Position numbers and translations under genes: made by a program
Shown: one piece after another, positions 11,158-20,766 of the stretch
Position numbering within the stretch: position 1 is the stretch's first letter
Layout: each line of letters begins with the position of its first letter
The notes under the pieces: generated by a model
What the model was told of the DNA's origin: nothing
The model's input: the letters and a program-made list of their open reading frames with translations, nothing else
Databases searched by the model: none
Source: Hygrophila difformis
Lineage: Eukaryota; Streptophyta; Magnoliopsida; Lamiales; Acanthaceae
Reading direction: 5' to 3'
Assembly (NCBI GenBank): GCA_030278955.1
Contig: JAOANR010000010.1
Coordinates: 9,827,884 to 9,891,883, forward strand
Length of the DNA stretch: 64,000 nucleotides

Positions 11158-13458
11158 TGTAACACCCCGATTTAATTAACTCATAATTAATTAATTTAAT
11201 TACGGTTAATTAACAAAAGACTTAGTATGTGGATTATTTTGTAGGAAATGAAGATTTAAGTGGGGGAAATAAGTGAGTTCAACTCACTAAATAATAAGAG
11301 TCAAGTGCTCAAATGGGTGCAATGTGGTCAAGACAAGTAGTGTAAACCTTTTAACCCACATTCCGACCCGACCCGGATCCATTTTTACTATTAAAAATCA
11401 GATTTGTTGGGTTAGAAACCCATTTCTTCTTCCTCCCCTTCCCATTCCCGTCACTCTCTCTTGGTGCAATTGGGGATCTTCAATCTCTTGAGGAATTGGA
11501 GATTTTAGGGCCAAATCAAGTGGGGGATTCATAGTATAACATGAGGTAAGTAATTTCCACTATCTAATTCATGTTTTGGGTGAAGTTTGAAGTGGGTTTT
11601 GGAGGGTGTTATGTTGGTGGCGGGATTGAAGAGTTTGGGTTAAAATTCTTGTAGATCGGCTTGGAATTTGTGTTAAATCCTTGCTTGGGAGTTGCAAATC
11701 AGTCTTGGGAGCTAAGGTTAGTACTTGAGACCATTTTGGTGTTGTTGATTTCAGTTTTTAAGCTTCAAATGGTTTCAAGATCAAGAAATCATGTTCTTGG
11801 ATGAATTATGATGTTTGGAGCTTGATTCTTGCAATATAGGCTTGGAATTGTTGATTGGAAGCTTGCAGGTTGAGAAGAGGAGCTTGGAGACTCATCTACA
11901 TATCAGGCAAGGGTAGAGATAGGCCTAAATGGGGGCATAATCGGTGGAATGGCCGGAAACCGCCATTTCCATCGTTTCTGTTGTGTCGGCGCGCAGTTGG
12001 GGCGCCCTTTAGCCAAACAGCGCGCGAGCAGCGCGCGATACGAACGTCACGACGCCCGTGACGAAACCCGCGCGGGGTGCGCGCCACCCCTCCTGCCCGC
12101 GCGGTTCGTTCGCTCGTTTTCCGGTTCTTCGTCCTGCGTGTTTCCTTAGTTCTTCTTATGCTTCTAGCATGCCATAACTATCATTATGCTCACAATCTTT
12201 GAACTTAGTTGCGATTAGCGGTGATCTACTATGCCTTAGTTGAGATCGAGTCTTGTTTCGCTTCTATGTTGATGTGAGTGTTGGTGCCGATATGTGGGGC
12301 TTGGCACACCCTTGACACTTAACTCGTGGTGAGTTGTTTATTTTGTCATGACGCGTGATTTACGTATTGACATGTGTGGAATTGAATCTGAATATCTGTG
12401 ATGATATGTGAATATCTGTGACGATATGTGAATATCTGTGATGATATAAAATGCCACGACGGTAGGATACGCTATGCTTACGAATCGGTATCCGATGAGG
12501 GGCATAGTGGGATTGCTACCCAGAAGCATTGAGACTGGAAAGGATTTATATCCTAGTCTGATTTTGGCTGGAAAGGGCTCATGACCCTTTGCCTGACCCG
12601 CTTGCCGTAAGCCACGATTTCAGCTGTTAGTGTCCGCGGCGGGGGCACTGTGGGTATGTCTCTCGACCATTAAGGGGTGTGGACCCTTATATGGGAGGGA
12701 ATACCGACCATGGTACCTAGGTGCGCGCTAGACATGCTTATGTGTTGCATTTAGGGTAGATAGACATTTTAGGTCATAACATTTCATCTCATCATCCATC
12801 ATTCATCTTATTTGCAGTGGTTGAAGCACCGGTATGGGACGGTGTGATGTTTACTTATTTGCACTGTTTAATTATTATGTTATGCCTAACAAATGTTTAA
12901 AAACGGAATATATCTCCACATATATGTATAAATATACTTCTAGGGAATCAAGTTAATTCTTGTTTCCCCTTATGCCGATTCTTCTATTCTTGCTCAGTAC
13001 CTTGTACTGACCCTTGCTATGTTTTCATGTATAGATATTCCCGGGGAGGACGCAGAGCCTGAGCACGATGTGGGGTTTGGGGATGAGTGATCTACCTAGG
13101 GATGCATTAGCATGTTGTGGACTTATGTGCTTGTCTTGAATAATATGCTATAACGCTATTACCTTGTCTCGTACTGCTTGTGGTACCGATCGGTACATTA
13201 TGTTCTGTCTTGTGTGTTAATATCTCTGACAGGTTGAGATGAGACTGATATGTCGACTGTTATGTCGCATGAATAAGGCTTGTAAGCCGGACGTCTGTTA
13301 TGATGTGAGGTTTCCTTTCTGGATTTGTATTATGATTCATTGGCTTCCTGTTACTTGGCTACGTGTTATTGATCTTAAATTGATTGGCCAACAGTTTAAG
13401 AGAGGTAACACGGCAGTGACGTCACAGAAATTTGGTTTTAAATTTTTGGGGCGTTACA
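11158..13458 (+). repeat. 3' LTR of the Ty3 element
   Basis: 2301 bp, the same length as the 5' LTR. By eye it differs only at 12646 (C instead of T). It is followed by the GAACG target duplication and the right half of the split hAT MITE. Confidence 0.95.
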
Positions 13459-13835
13459 GAACGAGCTAATAACGAACGAACACGGGCCTAGTCGAGTTCA
13501 GTTAACGAACAATTTATTTTATTAATAAATTTATTTGTTTTAGAATTAAATTAGGTGTGAAAATGTAATGTATATTGTAATATAATTTATGAGAGTGAGA
13601 AATTAATAAAATTAAAAAATGGAAAGAACAACTAGATAAAATATTTATTTTTTATAATATATATATATTCCATTGAAAAAGAATTTCGAACTGTTCGCGA
13701 ACTTAACGAACGAACACACAAACCAAATTATGTGTTTGAGCTCGGTTCGTTTAACTTACCGAATGAGTTGTTAACGAACGAACACGTATCGAAATGAGCT
13801 CAGTTCACGAACTGTTTGTTCTATTTACAGCTCTA

Positions 13836-14410
13836 ACAAAGACATAGTGATACTCTGTCGGTGTTGTAATGAAATCAACCGCACACAGTGCATGCATTAA
13901 ATACTTCAACCATATAATCTTTATATGCTATGAAAAAAATTCCCAGCTTTCTTTTAACACACAATTCCAATTGCATCTTACGATTATGATATTGCTTGAC
14001 TTTCGACCATCTTGTGTTTAATGACTTGACTGCTATATTTCCAATAGAGTTACTATGCAGTCGGCTGCCAAGGCTGCACCGGCTGAATGATGTATTTTCC
14101 CTAAAAAAAAATTATGGCATTGATTGAGGTTGCATCAGTTATAAGATTGTAGATATATTACTATAAGATCATAAGTATCACTTATAAGGTCATAGACATC
14201 ATTCGGTGGGATAGGCATGACACGTCATGACACATGATTTATTAGGTCATATACATAACCGGTGAAGAGACATCACTTATTGAGCCTGGATCACTTATAA
14301 GGTCGTAGATATCACTTCATGGATACCCATCATTTTTCCATCCTGGTGCATCATTTTTACAGGTGCACAGTCTGAACACCCTAGCCATTCCCCTATATGT
14401 CTATTTCTTA
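13836..14410. other. intergenic with decayed repeat
   Basis: No exon seen. Four variants of ATCACTTATAAGGTCATAGA(C/T) occur at about 14140-14320, and matching words (CATCATTTTTCC, TGATGTATTTTCC) near the two ends suggest an old MITE, but no clean termini were found. Confidence 0.45.
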
Positions 14411-14879
14411 CTCCTCCGTCCCGCGAAATGTGGCCACTTTCTTTTGGGCACGGTAATTTAGGTAGTGGAGTTTAATAGTTAAAGTGGTGTAAGCATTTTG
14501 TGTTTAAGATTCTAATGAATTTTGATATTGTTTATTGTTTAACTTTGACTTAATATTATGTAATGATATACTTCGTGTAGTTTCATAATATATATTTTAT
14601 ACAATTTTTATTTGTACCAATTTTGAAATATTAAGAATTAAAGAAATACTAGGGACTTTGTGTAGAAAAGTAAAAGTGTATTGGAATTTGTGCAGAATAG
14701 TAAAAGTGAACACTTTAATGTGATTTGAGAATAATTAAAATTCTAATCAAACTTTCCTCCGAAAAAAAAAATTATAATCAAACTTATATTATTTTAATTT
14801 ATCTAAAAATAGAAAGTGGCCAAATTTCGTGGGACACCCTTAAAATGAATAGTGGCCAAATTTCGTGGGACGGATGGAG
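14411..14879. mobile_element. Stowaway-type MITE, third family
   Basis: Starts CTCCTCCGTCCCGCGAAATG and ends ATTTCGTGGGACGGATGGAG, flanked by TA. The 3' terminal word GTGGCCAAATTTCGTGGGAC is present twice (about 14816 and 14852), a small terminal duplication. Confidence 0.75.
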
Positions 14880-15765
14880 TACTTTCTTTTTGTGTGACTA
14901 AAAGTATACTATGGTGTCTACACTTTTGTCAAAGACAAAATAGTACTATAGTGGAGTACTATGGTTATTATGCCATGTGGTTTAATCGATGAGATTCAAG
15001 TTTTGGGCCATTGGTGCAGTTATGGGCTTGCCAGTTTTAGCCCAAAAAGTCACGCAAGGTGTATGTTAGTGGGCCGAAGAGCAAGCCCAAACTATTATCA
15101 ATTTTAGGATGGGCTTTACTTGGTGGAAATTTTTAGGGCCTACATTATTAAACTCGTTGCCATCATATGAGCTTCTCCATCACCAAAATTTTTTTGGTTG
15201 CTTTGGCAACATGTGGTCGATATAAGTTGGTGTTGAAATCGCCATTGCCTTATTTCACATCAATTTGGTAGTCGTATCTAGACAATAACCTTAAGGGCAC
15301 ATCACTTGTCAAGAGAAGGGGGGATGGATGCATGTAATAAGATTGATCGCAACAAGGGATTGTGACTCATATGGTTTGATTTTGGGTTGCAATGGTTTCG
15401 ATGCTTCAGAATGATTCGAACTCAAAATATTTCTTAAGTGATTAGAACCTATAGCCATTCAAGCCAATTGCTTTTGGTTTAATAATATTTTAAAATTATT
15501 TAAAGCATCAAGGATATATTTTCTGATATTGACGGAGTTAGATTGGGACAATTCAAGAGTTTTTGGGTTTGGTATTGTGGTAAGTACATAGTTTGGTGGG
15601 ATGACAGATTGAGCATATGATTTTTGAGGACAAGATGATTGGATGTATAAAAGGGAGCCCACAATTATATTAAGTTGCCCATTGTATTGAGTATTGGATT
15701 TTATTTATTTATTTTATAAAGAAAGATTACAACTCATTTCTATTTCTATTATAATAATAATATGT
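14880..15765. other. intergenic, no gene seen
   Basis: Mixed-composition DNA without a plausible exon. The GGGCC-rich part at 15000-15140 has no open frame of note. A 67-codon frame at 15459-15662 on the minus strand resembles nothing I recognise. Confidence 0.4.
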
Positions 15766-16974
15766 GGGAAAAATGTCAAAATGGTGCCGTAACTTTGCCA
15801 ATTTTTCAATTTGGTGCCACAAGTATGCAGTTTTCTAATTTGGTGCCGTAACTTTACTAATTGTCTCCAAAATAGTCCCATCATTCCTTAATCACCTAAT
15901 TTGCTGACATGTCATGCGATTAAAGATTTAAATTATTTTAATTGTGCCAACTTGAATCCACATGGACATTGACTATGGACATTTGACCACTCTAATATAT
16001 TGACCCACCCAAACCCAAATACCCGACCCACCTGTCTTCCCCTAAAGCCCGACACACCCCTCAAATTAAACCTAAATCGATTCTGCACATCTTACAAAAA
16101 TCGATTATGCCCATCTTTTGACGAATCCAATTTCATCCTTAAAAAATCTATCACACTGAAGTGTCTTCACCATTGTTGTTCAAACCAAACAAAGTTTCCA
16201 CCAAGTTCGTCCCCTGCCAATTTGAAGTGCCTGTGGTTTTGGTTTATGAAGATCCAGGAGGTGCACTTTCGCACAGAGTAGAGACCAGTAGAGAAAAAGA
16301 AGCTATGAGAATGCGGTTGCCTGATACCTGTGTAGAAAATTCGGCGTCGATCTGCAGAGTTGTAGGTTGAAGTGGGCAATGAGGAGCCTTTAGAAACTAT
16401 TGCAGCAAATATCTCTCCATTGTACAATGGCGATTCTAGAACCTGATGGTGGAAGGAAACAACTTCAATGCGGAGAAGAGAAAATCAACGGCCGAAAACT
16501 TCTTCAAAATCAATGGGAGAAAGACGACGCCGTGGGGGAATCGATGAAGAAGGGGAAAGAACCGTACCCTTTTTGCAGAAATCAATTGATTGGACAAAAT
16601 TGGACAAAATCAATCGATTTGGGGAAACCGATTCTTTTTTTGGGGGAACCGAATATGTAGCTCTAACTAGGTCGGGTCTGGGAATAAGGGTGGGGCGGTT
16701 TTTGGGTGAATTTGGGTGGGCCAATAAATTAGGGTTAAATGTCCACATGTGTGTAGTCAATACACAGTCATTGCTTAGGTGGATCCTAGTTGGCACACTT
16801 AAAATAGTCTAAATCCTTAATTACATGACATGTAAGCAAATTAAGTGATTAAGTAATGATGGGACTATTTTGGAGACAATTAGTAAAGTTACGGCACCAA
16901 ATTAGAAAACTCCTTAATTAAGGCACTAAAATGAAAAATTGGCAAAATTACGGCACTATTTTGGCATTTTTTCC
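15766..16974. mobile_element. non-autonomous Mutator-like element with long inverted repeats
   Basis: Both ends read GGGAAAAATGTCAAAATGG-like (GGAAAAAATGCCAAAATAG from the right). The inverted similarity reaches about 190 bp inward (for example TAGTAAAGTTACGGCACC against GGTGCCGTAACTTTACTA). A perfect 10-bp direct repeat AATAATATGT flanks it (15756-15765 and 16975-16984). The middle (16000-16810) is less AT-rich and carries several short frames on both strands, none recognisable. It could be captured gene sequence or filler. Confidence 0.8.
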
Positions 16975-16984
16975 AATAATATGT

Positions 16985-17769
16985 TATGTTATCATCAAGA
17001 GCCTCCCTCCCATTCTTTCGAGTCTATCCACAATTTGGACTTGAAAATTTATCAACCAATGGATTAATAAAGTAAACTAAAAACAAAACAAAACCATATA
17101 ATCGTAGTATGGTAAAAATTGTTCGCCCGAATTACATAAACTCGAATCCCGACTGGATTTTGTGGTCTGGAATTTGAAAGTATTGGTTTGGTATTTTATT
17201 TTAGAATAAACAGAAATCATATTACCGATTTAATTTAATTAGCGATTTTACCTTTTAATTAAAGCCATGCTCTTTCACCGTGTAATTTATAATTAGATTT
17301 CCCCTTTGAAAAAAGAGAGTTTTTCTATCGCACAAACTTATTGTTTAATAATTTATTTATAGTCTAAGACAAGGAATAGTTTTTTTTTTTTTTTTTTTTT
17401 TGCATCACTAACACAAGGAATAGTTGACTTGAGTATGTGAAATTCTAACCGGGTCAAATATAGTTTGAACATTTGTTTAACGTGACAATTTCTTTAAAAC
17501 AAAAGACTTATTCATTCCTCCAAAAAATTTTAAAGGTTTTTGCTTTAAGATTAAAATGAAAAACTAGTAGGATTTCTTAATTTATAAAATTAAATTAAGA
17601 AGAGATATTGTAATAATTTCACAATAATGTTTAAAGAAGACATAAGTAAAAGAGTATAAACTGGAATTATGCCATAGCCAACCTACATTGACAGAAATTT
17701 TTACAATATTTTTTTCCCAAACTATAATGGCCCCACATACACTGTGAGGTAGTACTACTAATTTAATTT
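16985..17769. other. intergenic, AT-rich
   Basis: No exon seen. A poly-T run lies at about 17381-17401. The last nine bases (ATTTAATTT, 17761-17769) are the left target duplication of the next element. Confidence 0.5.
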
Positions 17770-18301
17770 GAGGCCGGCTATTTAGACTTCTTAGTTTACT
17801 TGATTCACCCCAACTCTAAATTCACCCCACTTAAAAACTTAAAAAAGTCACCACATTCTAAAATCACCCCACCCTCAATTACCCAAATACCCTTTAATAC
17901 AAAAATAATATCCAACTACAAAAATAATACCCAATCACCCCACATTCTAAAATCACCCCACCATCCCACCCAATTACTCACCCCACCACTCACCCCACCC
18001 TCTCTACCGTTCACTTGAAGAAACCCAAAAAAAAAAAACGTTCGTGAAGAAACCTGGTTGGGACAGCTTGTTTGTTCTTGATCTTAAGGATTGGTTTTGA
18101 AGCAAGAAGAAGAAGAAGGAATCTCCTAAATACACATCAACTATTCTCACTCACACATGGAGAGAGGTAGAATGTTTAAAATTTTAATCAACCCATTTGT
18201 AATAGATCTTGAATTATAGTGTTAGAATTGTTAAATTATGTATCACATTGTAGATAGGAAGCATTTAATTGCATTTTTTTTGAGATTGATAACATTTTTG
18301 A

Positions 18302-18522
18302 GCAAGTTCACCGAAGATGGTGAACTTGCTGGCACCAGGTCCGTTCGGACCTGGTGTGCCGTGCACGCCTCTGCGTGCACGGCAAAGCACGCCGTGCGCA
18401 AGGCACGGCGTGCGGCACATGGTGCCGTGCAATATGCACGGCGCACGGCACCATGTGCCGTGCAGCACTCGGCACTTGCCGAGTGCTGGTGCCGCGCGGC
18501 GACGGCCTGCCGCGCGGTCTGT
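18302..18522. repeat. left array of consecutive GC-rich hairpins
   Basis: Seven inverted repeats follow one another with almost no spacing. Examples are AAGTTCACC...GGTGAACTT, CACCAGGTCC...GGACCTGGTG, GCCGTGCACG...CGTGCACGGC, GCACGCCGTGC...GCACGGCGTGC and GCACTCGGC...GCCGAGTGC. The heptamer GCACGGC or its complement GCCGTGC occurs eight times. Confidence 0.85.
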
Positions 18523-18639
18523 TCTGTTTTTTTTTTTTTTTTTTTTTTTTTTTTTGGTTTTTATGTTTTTTTCCATTCTTGGTTATTCCTTGTATTACAT
18601 ATTATCATATATTAACACTCTTCTTGTTTTGATTCACAG

Positions 18640-19320
18640 TTGTTACATATTTCCGGACCCGTAGACGGCCCACTGCTTCGGCTCGGGCCGAACGTGCCCG
18701 GGAGCGAGAGGCCGTGGTTGACGACGCACCTGTTCAGGGGACTGACATGATACCATATCAGGACGAGCAGGTTGACGAGCATTACATGGTAGGGGACGAG
18801 ACACATCACGAGGATCAGGGTGAGGACCGGCACGAGGATCAGGGTGACGACCACCCCGGGGAGCATATCTGCAGGCGACATTGTTGAGCCCTATATGCCT
18901 GACCGTGTTCTTCGTCAGCTAGGGCATGTCCAGACCATACCACCACCTGCATTTGCAGCTGACGGGGAGGAGGCGGTAGCTGGCGACCCGAACCAGGTGT
19001 ACCGATTGGGCGAGCCATTTGGCCGTTGGGATCACATGGTCCTGAATGCCGCTCGTAGGGGTAGAGCCGTGCATTATGATCAGGAGTGCGATCCAGCTTA
19101 TGCAGCTTGGTACGCTATACATTCTCACCCGCGGGTCGGACGAGATCCTGCGAGGGCACATCCATACGTGATGCCTGTACCGTATGTTGTGCGGTGCCAT
19201 TCAGCACGGGAGTACATGGACCCATACTTGGATCAGCATGATGGTGACGTACTGCACGATGTTTTACAGCACGTACATCGTATTCTAGGTGGTGATGATG
19301 GCGCTGGACCATCGGGATGA
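18640..19320 (+). pseudogene. plant mobile domain (PMD / PP7-long-form-like) remnant
   Basis: Two coding pieces can be seen. An N-terminal-like piece at about 18650-18885 encodes an Arg-rich start (RTRRRPTASARAER) and two DRHEDQGDD-like acidic repeats. From about 18885 to the stop at 19320 another frame encodes the end of a plant mobile domain, with the family signature YMPDRVLRQLGHVQTIPPP followed by a block with FGRWDHMV, RGRAVHY and AAWYAIHSHPRV. These domains occur in MAIN-like proteins and in transposons. The central domain, which is normally much longer, is missing. The join could be a spliced intron or a frame break; I cannot decide. It sits between the two hairpin arrays of the same element. 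Confidence 0.7.
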
Positions 19321-19508
19321 TGACATTTTATATTTCGAGTTTGGTTTTATCATGTAGTGGATATTAACAGATGTTTCGGATGATGTCACTGTTTGGAATA
19401 TTCTTAGAAAATCTGATTATTATATGTCTGTGTTTTGGTCTTGTTTCTGAGTATTACGTTTTCACCATTCCGAGCAGGTTTATATGTCAGATGTTTCTGA
19501 TTATTATA

Positions 19509-19985
19509 TGTCACTGTTTGGGTTGCATCAGACCGCACGGCAAGGACCGCCGTGCAACATGAAGAGCGCACGGCATCATCTCTAGTCTTATATAATGTTT
19601 GAGTTGTGAACACATGTGTGAAATCTTCGCCAATAACGTCAATGCTTAGCTCATTTCCAATGGGACATTCTTCAGTCGGTGCATCACTACATATAGTCTC
19701 AGCTTGGGGAGTAGCCTGCGTATAAAAAACAAATATATCATGAAAACCCAAAAAAAAAAAAATTTGCAGAACAGAGTGCACGGCAGACATGACCGTGCGG
19801 AGTTTGTAGCGCACGGCAGATGCTGCCGTGCGCCATGTGTCTCGCGCGGTCTGGTCTGCCGTGCACGTTGACTCATGCACGGCACATTGTGCCGTGCGCC
19901 ATGTGTCTTGCACGGCAAGACCTACCGTGCGCATTGTGTCCTGCACGGCAAGACCTACCGTGCGTCGTGCAACGTGCACGGATGA
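19509..19985. repeat. right array of GC-rich hairpins
   Basis: It mirrors the left array: eleven exact GCACGGC/GCCGTGC heptamers plus four one-base variants. These are arranged as short hairpins (GCACGGCAGATGCTGCCGTGC, cut here to its core, and GCACGGCACATTGTGCCGTG) spaced by words such as GCCATGTGTCTTG. An internal gap at 19573-19775 holds AT-rich sequence. Confidence 0.85.
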
Positions 19986-20376
19986 CCAGGGCCGAACGAT
20001 CTGTGCGGAATTGACGAATTTCAAGGTTTTTGGAGCATTACCTCTACATTCCAAAGTGCTTTTCCTTCCTCCATTTGTTAGCTAATGACTCCACCTTCAC
20101 TTCTTCTTTGAATCTTGACAATTAATCCTTGTGTTTTTTCAATTTTTGTGGTGGTATTATTTTGGGTGAAAGTAGAGAATATGTTAGGGTTTAAGTGTTG
20201 GAAGAAGGGGTTTGGGGTGAATTTGATATGTTTGGGAGTGGGGTGGATTTAGAATAATAAAATTTAATTTTTTTTTTTTAATGTTTGAATTAGTAAGGGG
20301 CAATTTGGGTATGGAAAATTGGGGTGGGGTGAATTTAGAAAGTGGGAGAGTGAGAATAGTGGGCCTCATTTAATTT

Positions 20377-20766
20377 TAGTGCATTTTTTTTTTGCAATTT
20401 TTGGCATTAGTTTTCAAAATAAATTGACTGCATTTAATATCTCTCGCCATTTTCTCCGTCCACAAAAAAACAATAACCATATTTGGCAAATTATTGCTAC
20501 AGATTTATCTCACTGAAAATAACAAAAGGAAAAAAAAAATTCCAAAATTAAGAAGCCTAATCGAAAAGCCCTAGAAAGAACCATCACCCGATCTGACTGC
20601 AGTATGGAAGCTGATGTTTCAATTCTATGCCAGATGATTTCCGTTTAGGATTTGGGGCAGGTCAGAGCAGAGCACGAAAACGTTTGATTCTTGAGGGAAA
20701 AGGGTTTCGAAATCCGTTTTCTCATCGAAAAGTCGGGGATTTGAATTTCTGTTTTGGTTGATTGAG
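20377..20766 (+). promoter_or_regulatory. upstream region and 5' leader of the RMR gene
   Basis: The stretch from the Mutator-like element to the first coding exon is only about 400 bp, so promoter and leader must lie here or partly within the element. No clear TATA box was seen. The leader from about 20560 is less AT-rich. Confidence 0.4.

Larger units (their letters stand above)
6191..13458 (+). mobile_element. young non-autonomous Ty3 (Tekay-like) LTR retrotransposon
   Basis: A complete insertion: two 2301-bp LTRs (TGTAACACCCCGA...GGGGCGTTACA), a primer-binding site complementary to initiator tRNA-Met, gag, protease, the C-terminal end of integrase, a polypurine tract and a 5-bp target duplication GAACG (6186-6190 and 13459-13463). 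Reverse transcriptase, RNase H and the integrase catalytic core are missing, so the element cannot move alone. Reading the two LTRs side by side I found one difference (T at 7679, C at 12646), so the insertion is very recent. The integrase tail ending in a chromodomain-like IxxVKVxWxxHGVEGATW block suggests the Tekay/Del chromovirus clade; the clade call is inference. Confidence 0.92.
6047..13835. mobile_element. hAT-type MITE split by an LTR retrotransposon
   Basis: The outer element begins TAGAGCTGTAAACGAGC and ends GTTCTATTTACAGCTCTA, with an imperfect 8-bp flank repeat (AAAGAGAC / ACAAAGAC), as in hAT elements. Both halves (6047-6190 and 13459-13835) are full of AACGAACGAACAC words in both orientations. 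The Ty3 element at 6191-13458 sits inside it. Without that insert the MITE would be about 520 bp. Confidence 0.75.
17770..20367 (+). mobile_element. Mutator-like element carrying a plant-mobile-domain remnant
   Basis: A perfect 9-bp direct repeat ATTTAATTT (17761-17769 and 20368-20376) bounds an element whose ends are inverted (GAGGCCGGCTATT from the left, GAGGCCCACTATT from the right). The inverted similarity continues with TTCACCCCA-rich stretches, an AGGATT...AAGAAGAAG block and a GTTCGGxCCTGGT block, about 700 bp per arm though degenerate. Between the arms lie two arrays of GC-rich hairpins and a partial plant-mobile-domain gene. No MULE transposase (DDE) frame is present. Confidence 0.85.

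Noticed and set aside
17150..17215. tRNA-like GAATCCCGACTGG region
   Set aside because: No acceptor stem or D and anticodon arms could be matched around it.
18238..18664. Several frames of 92-125 codons rich in Cys, Arg, His and Ala on both strands (also at 19404-20085)
   Set aside because: They are translations of the GCACGGC hairpin arrays and poly-T tract. All frames and strands are open simply because the repeat lacks stop codons.
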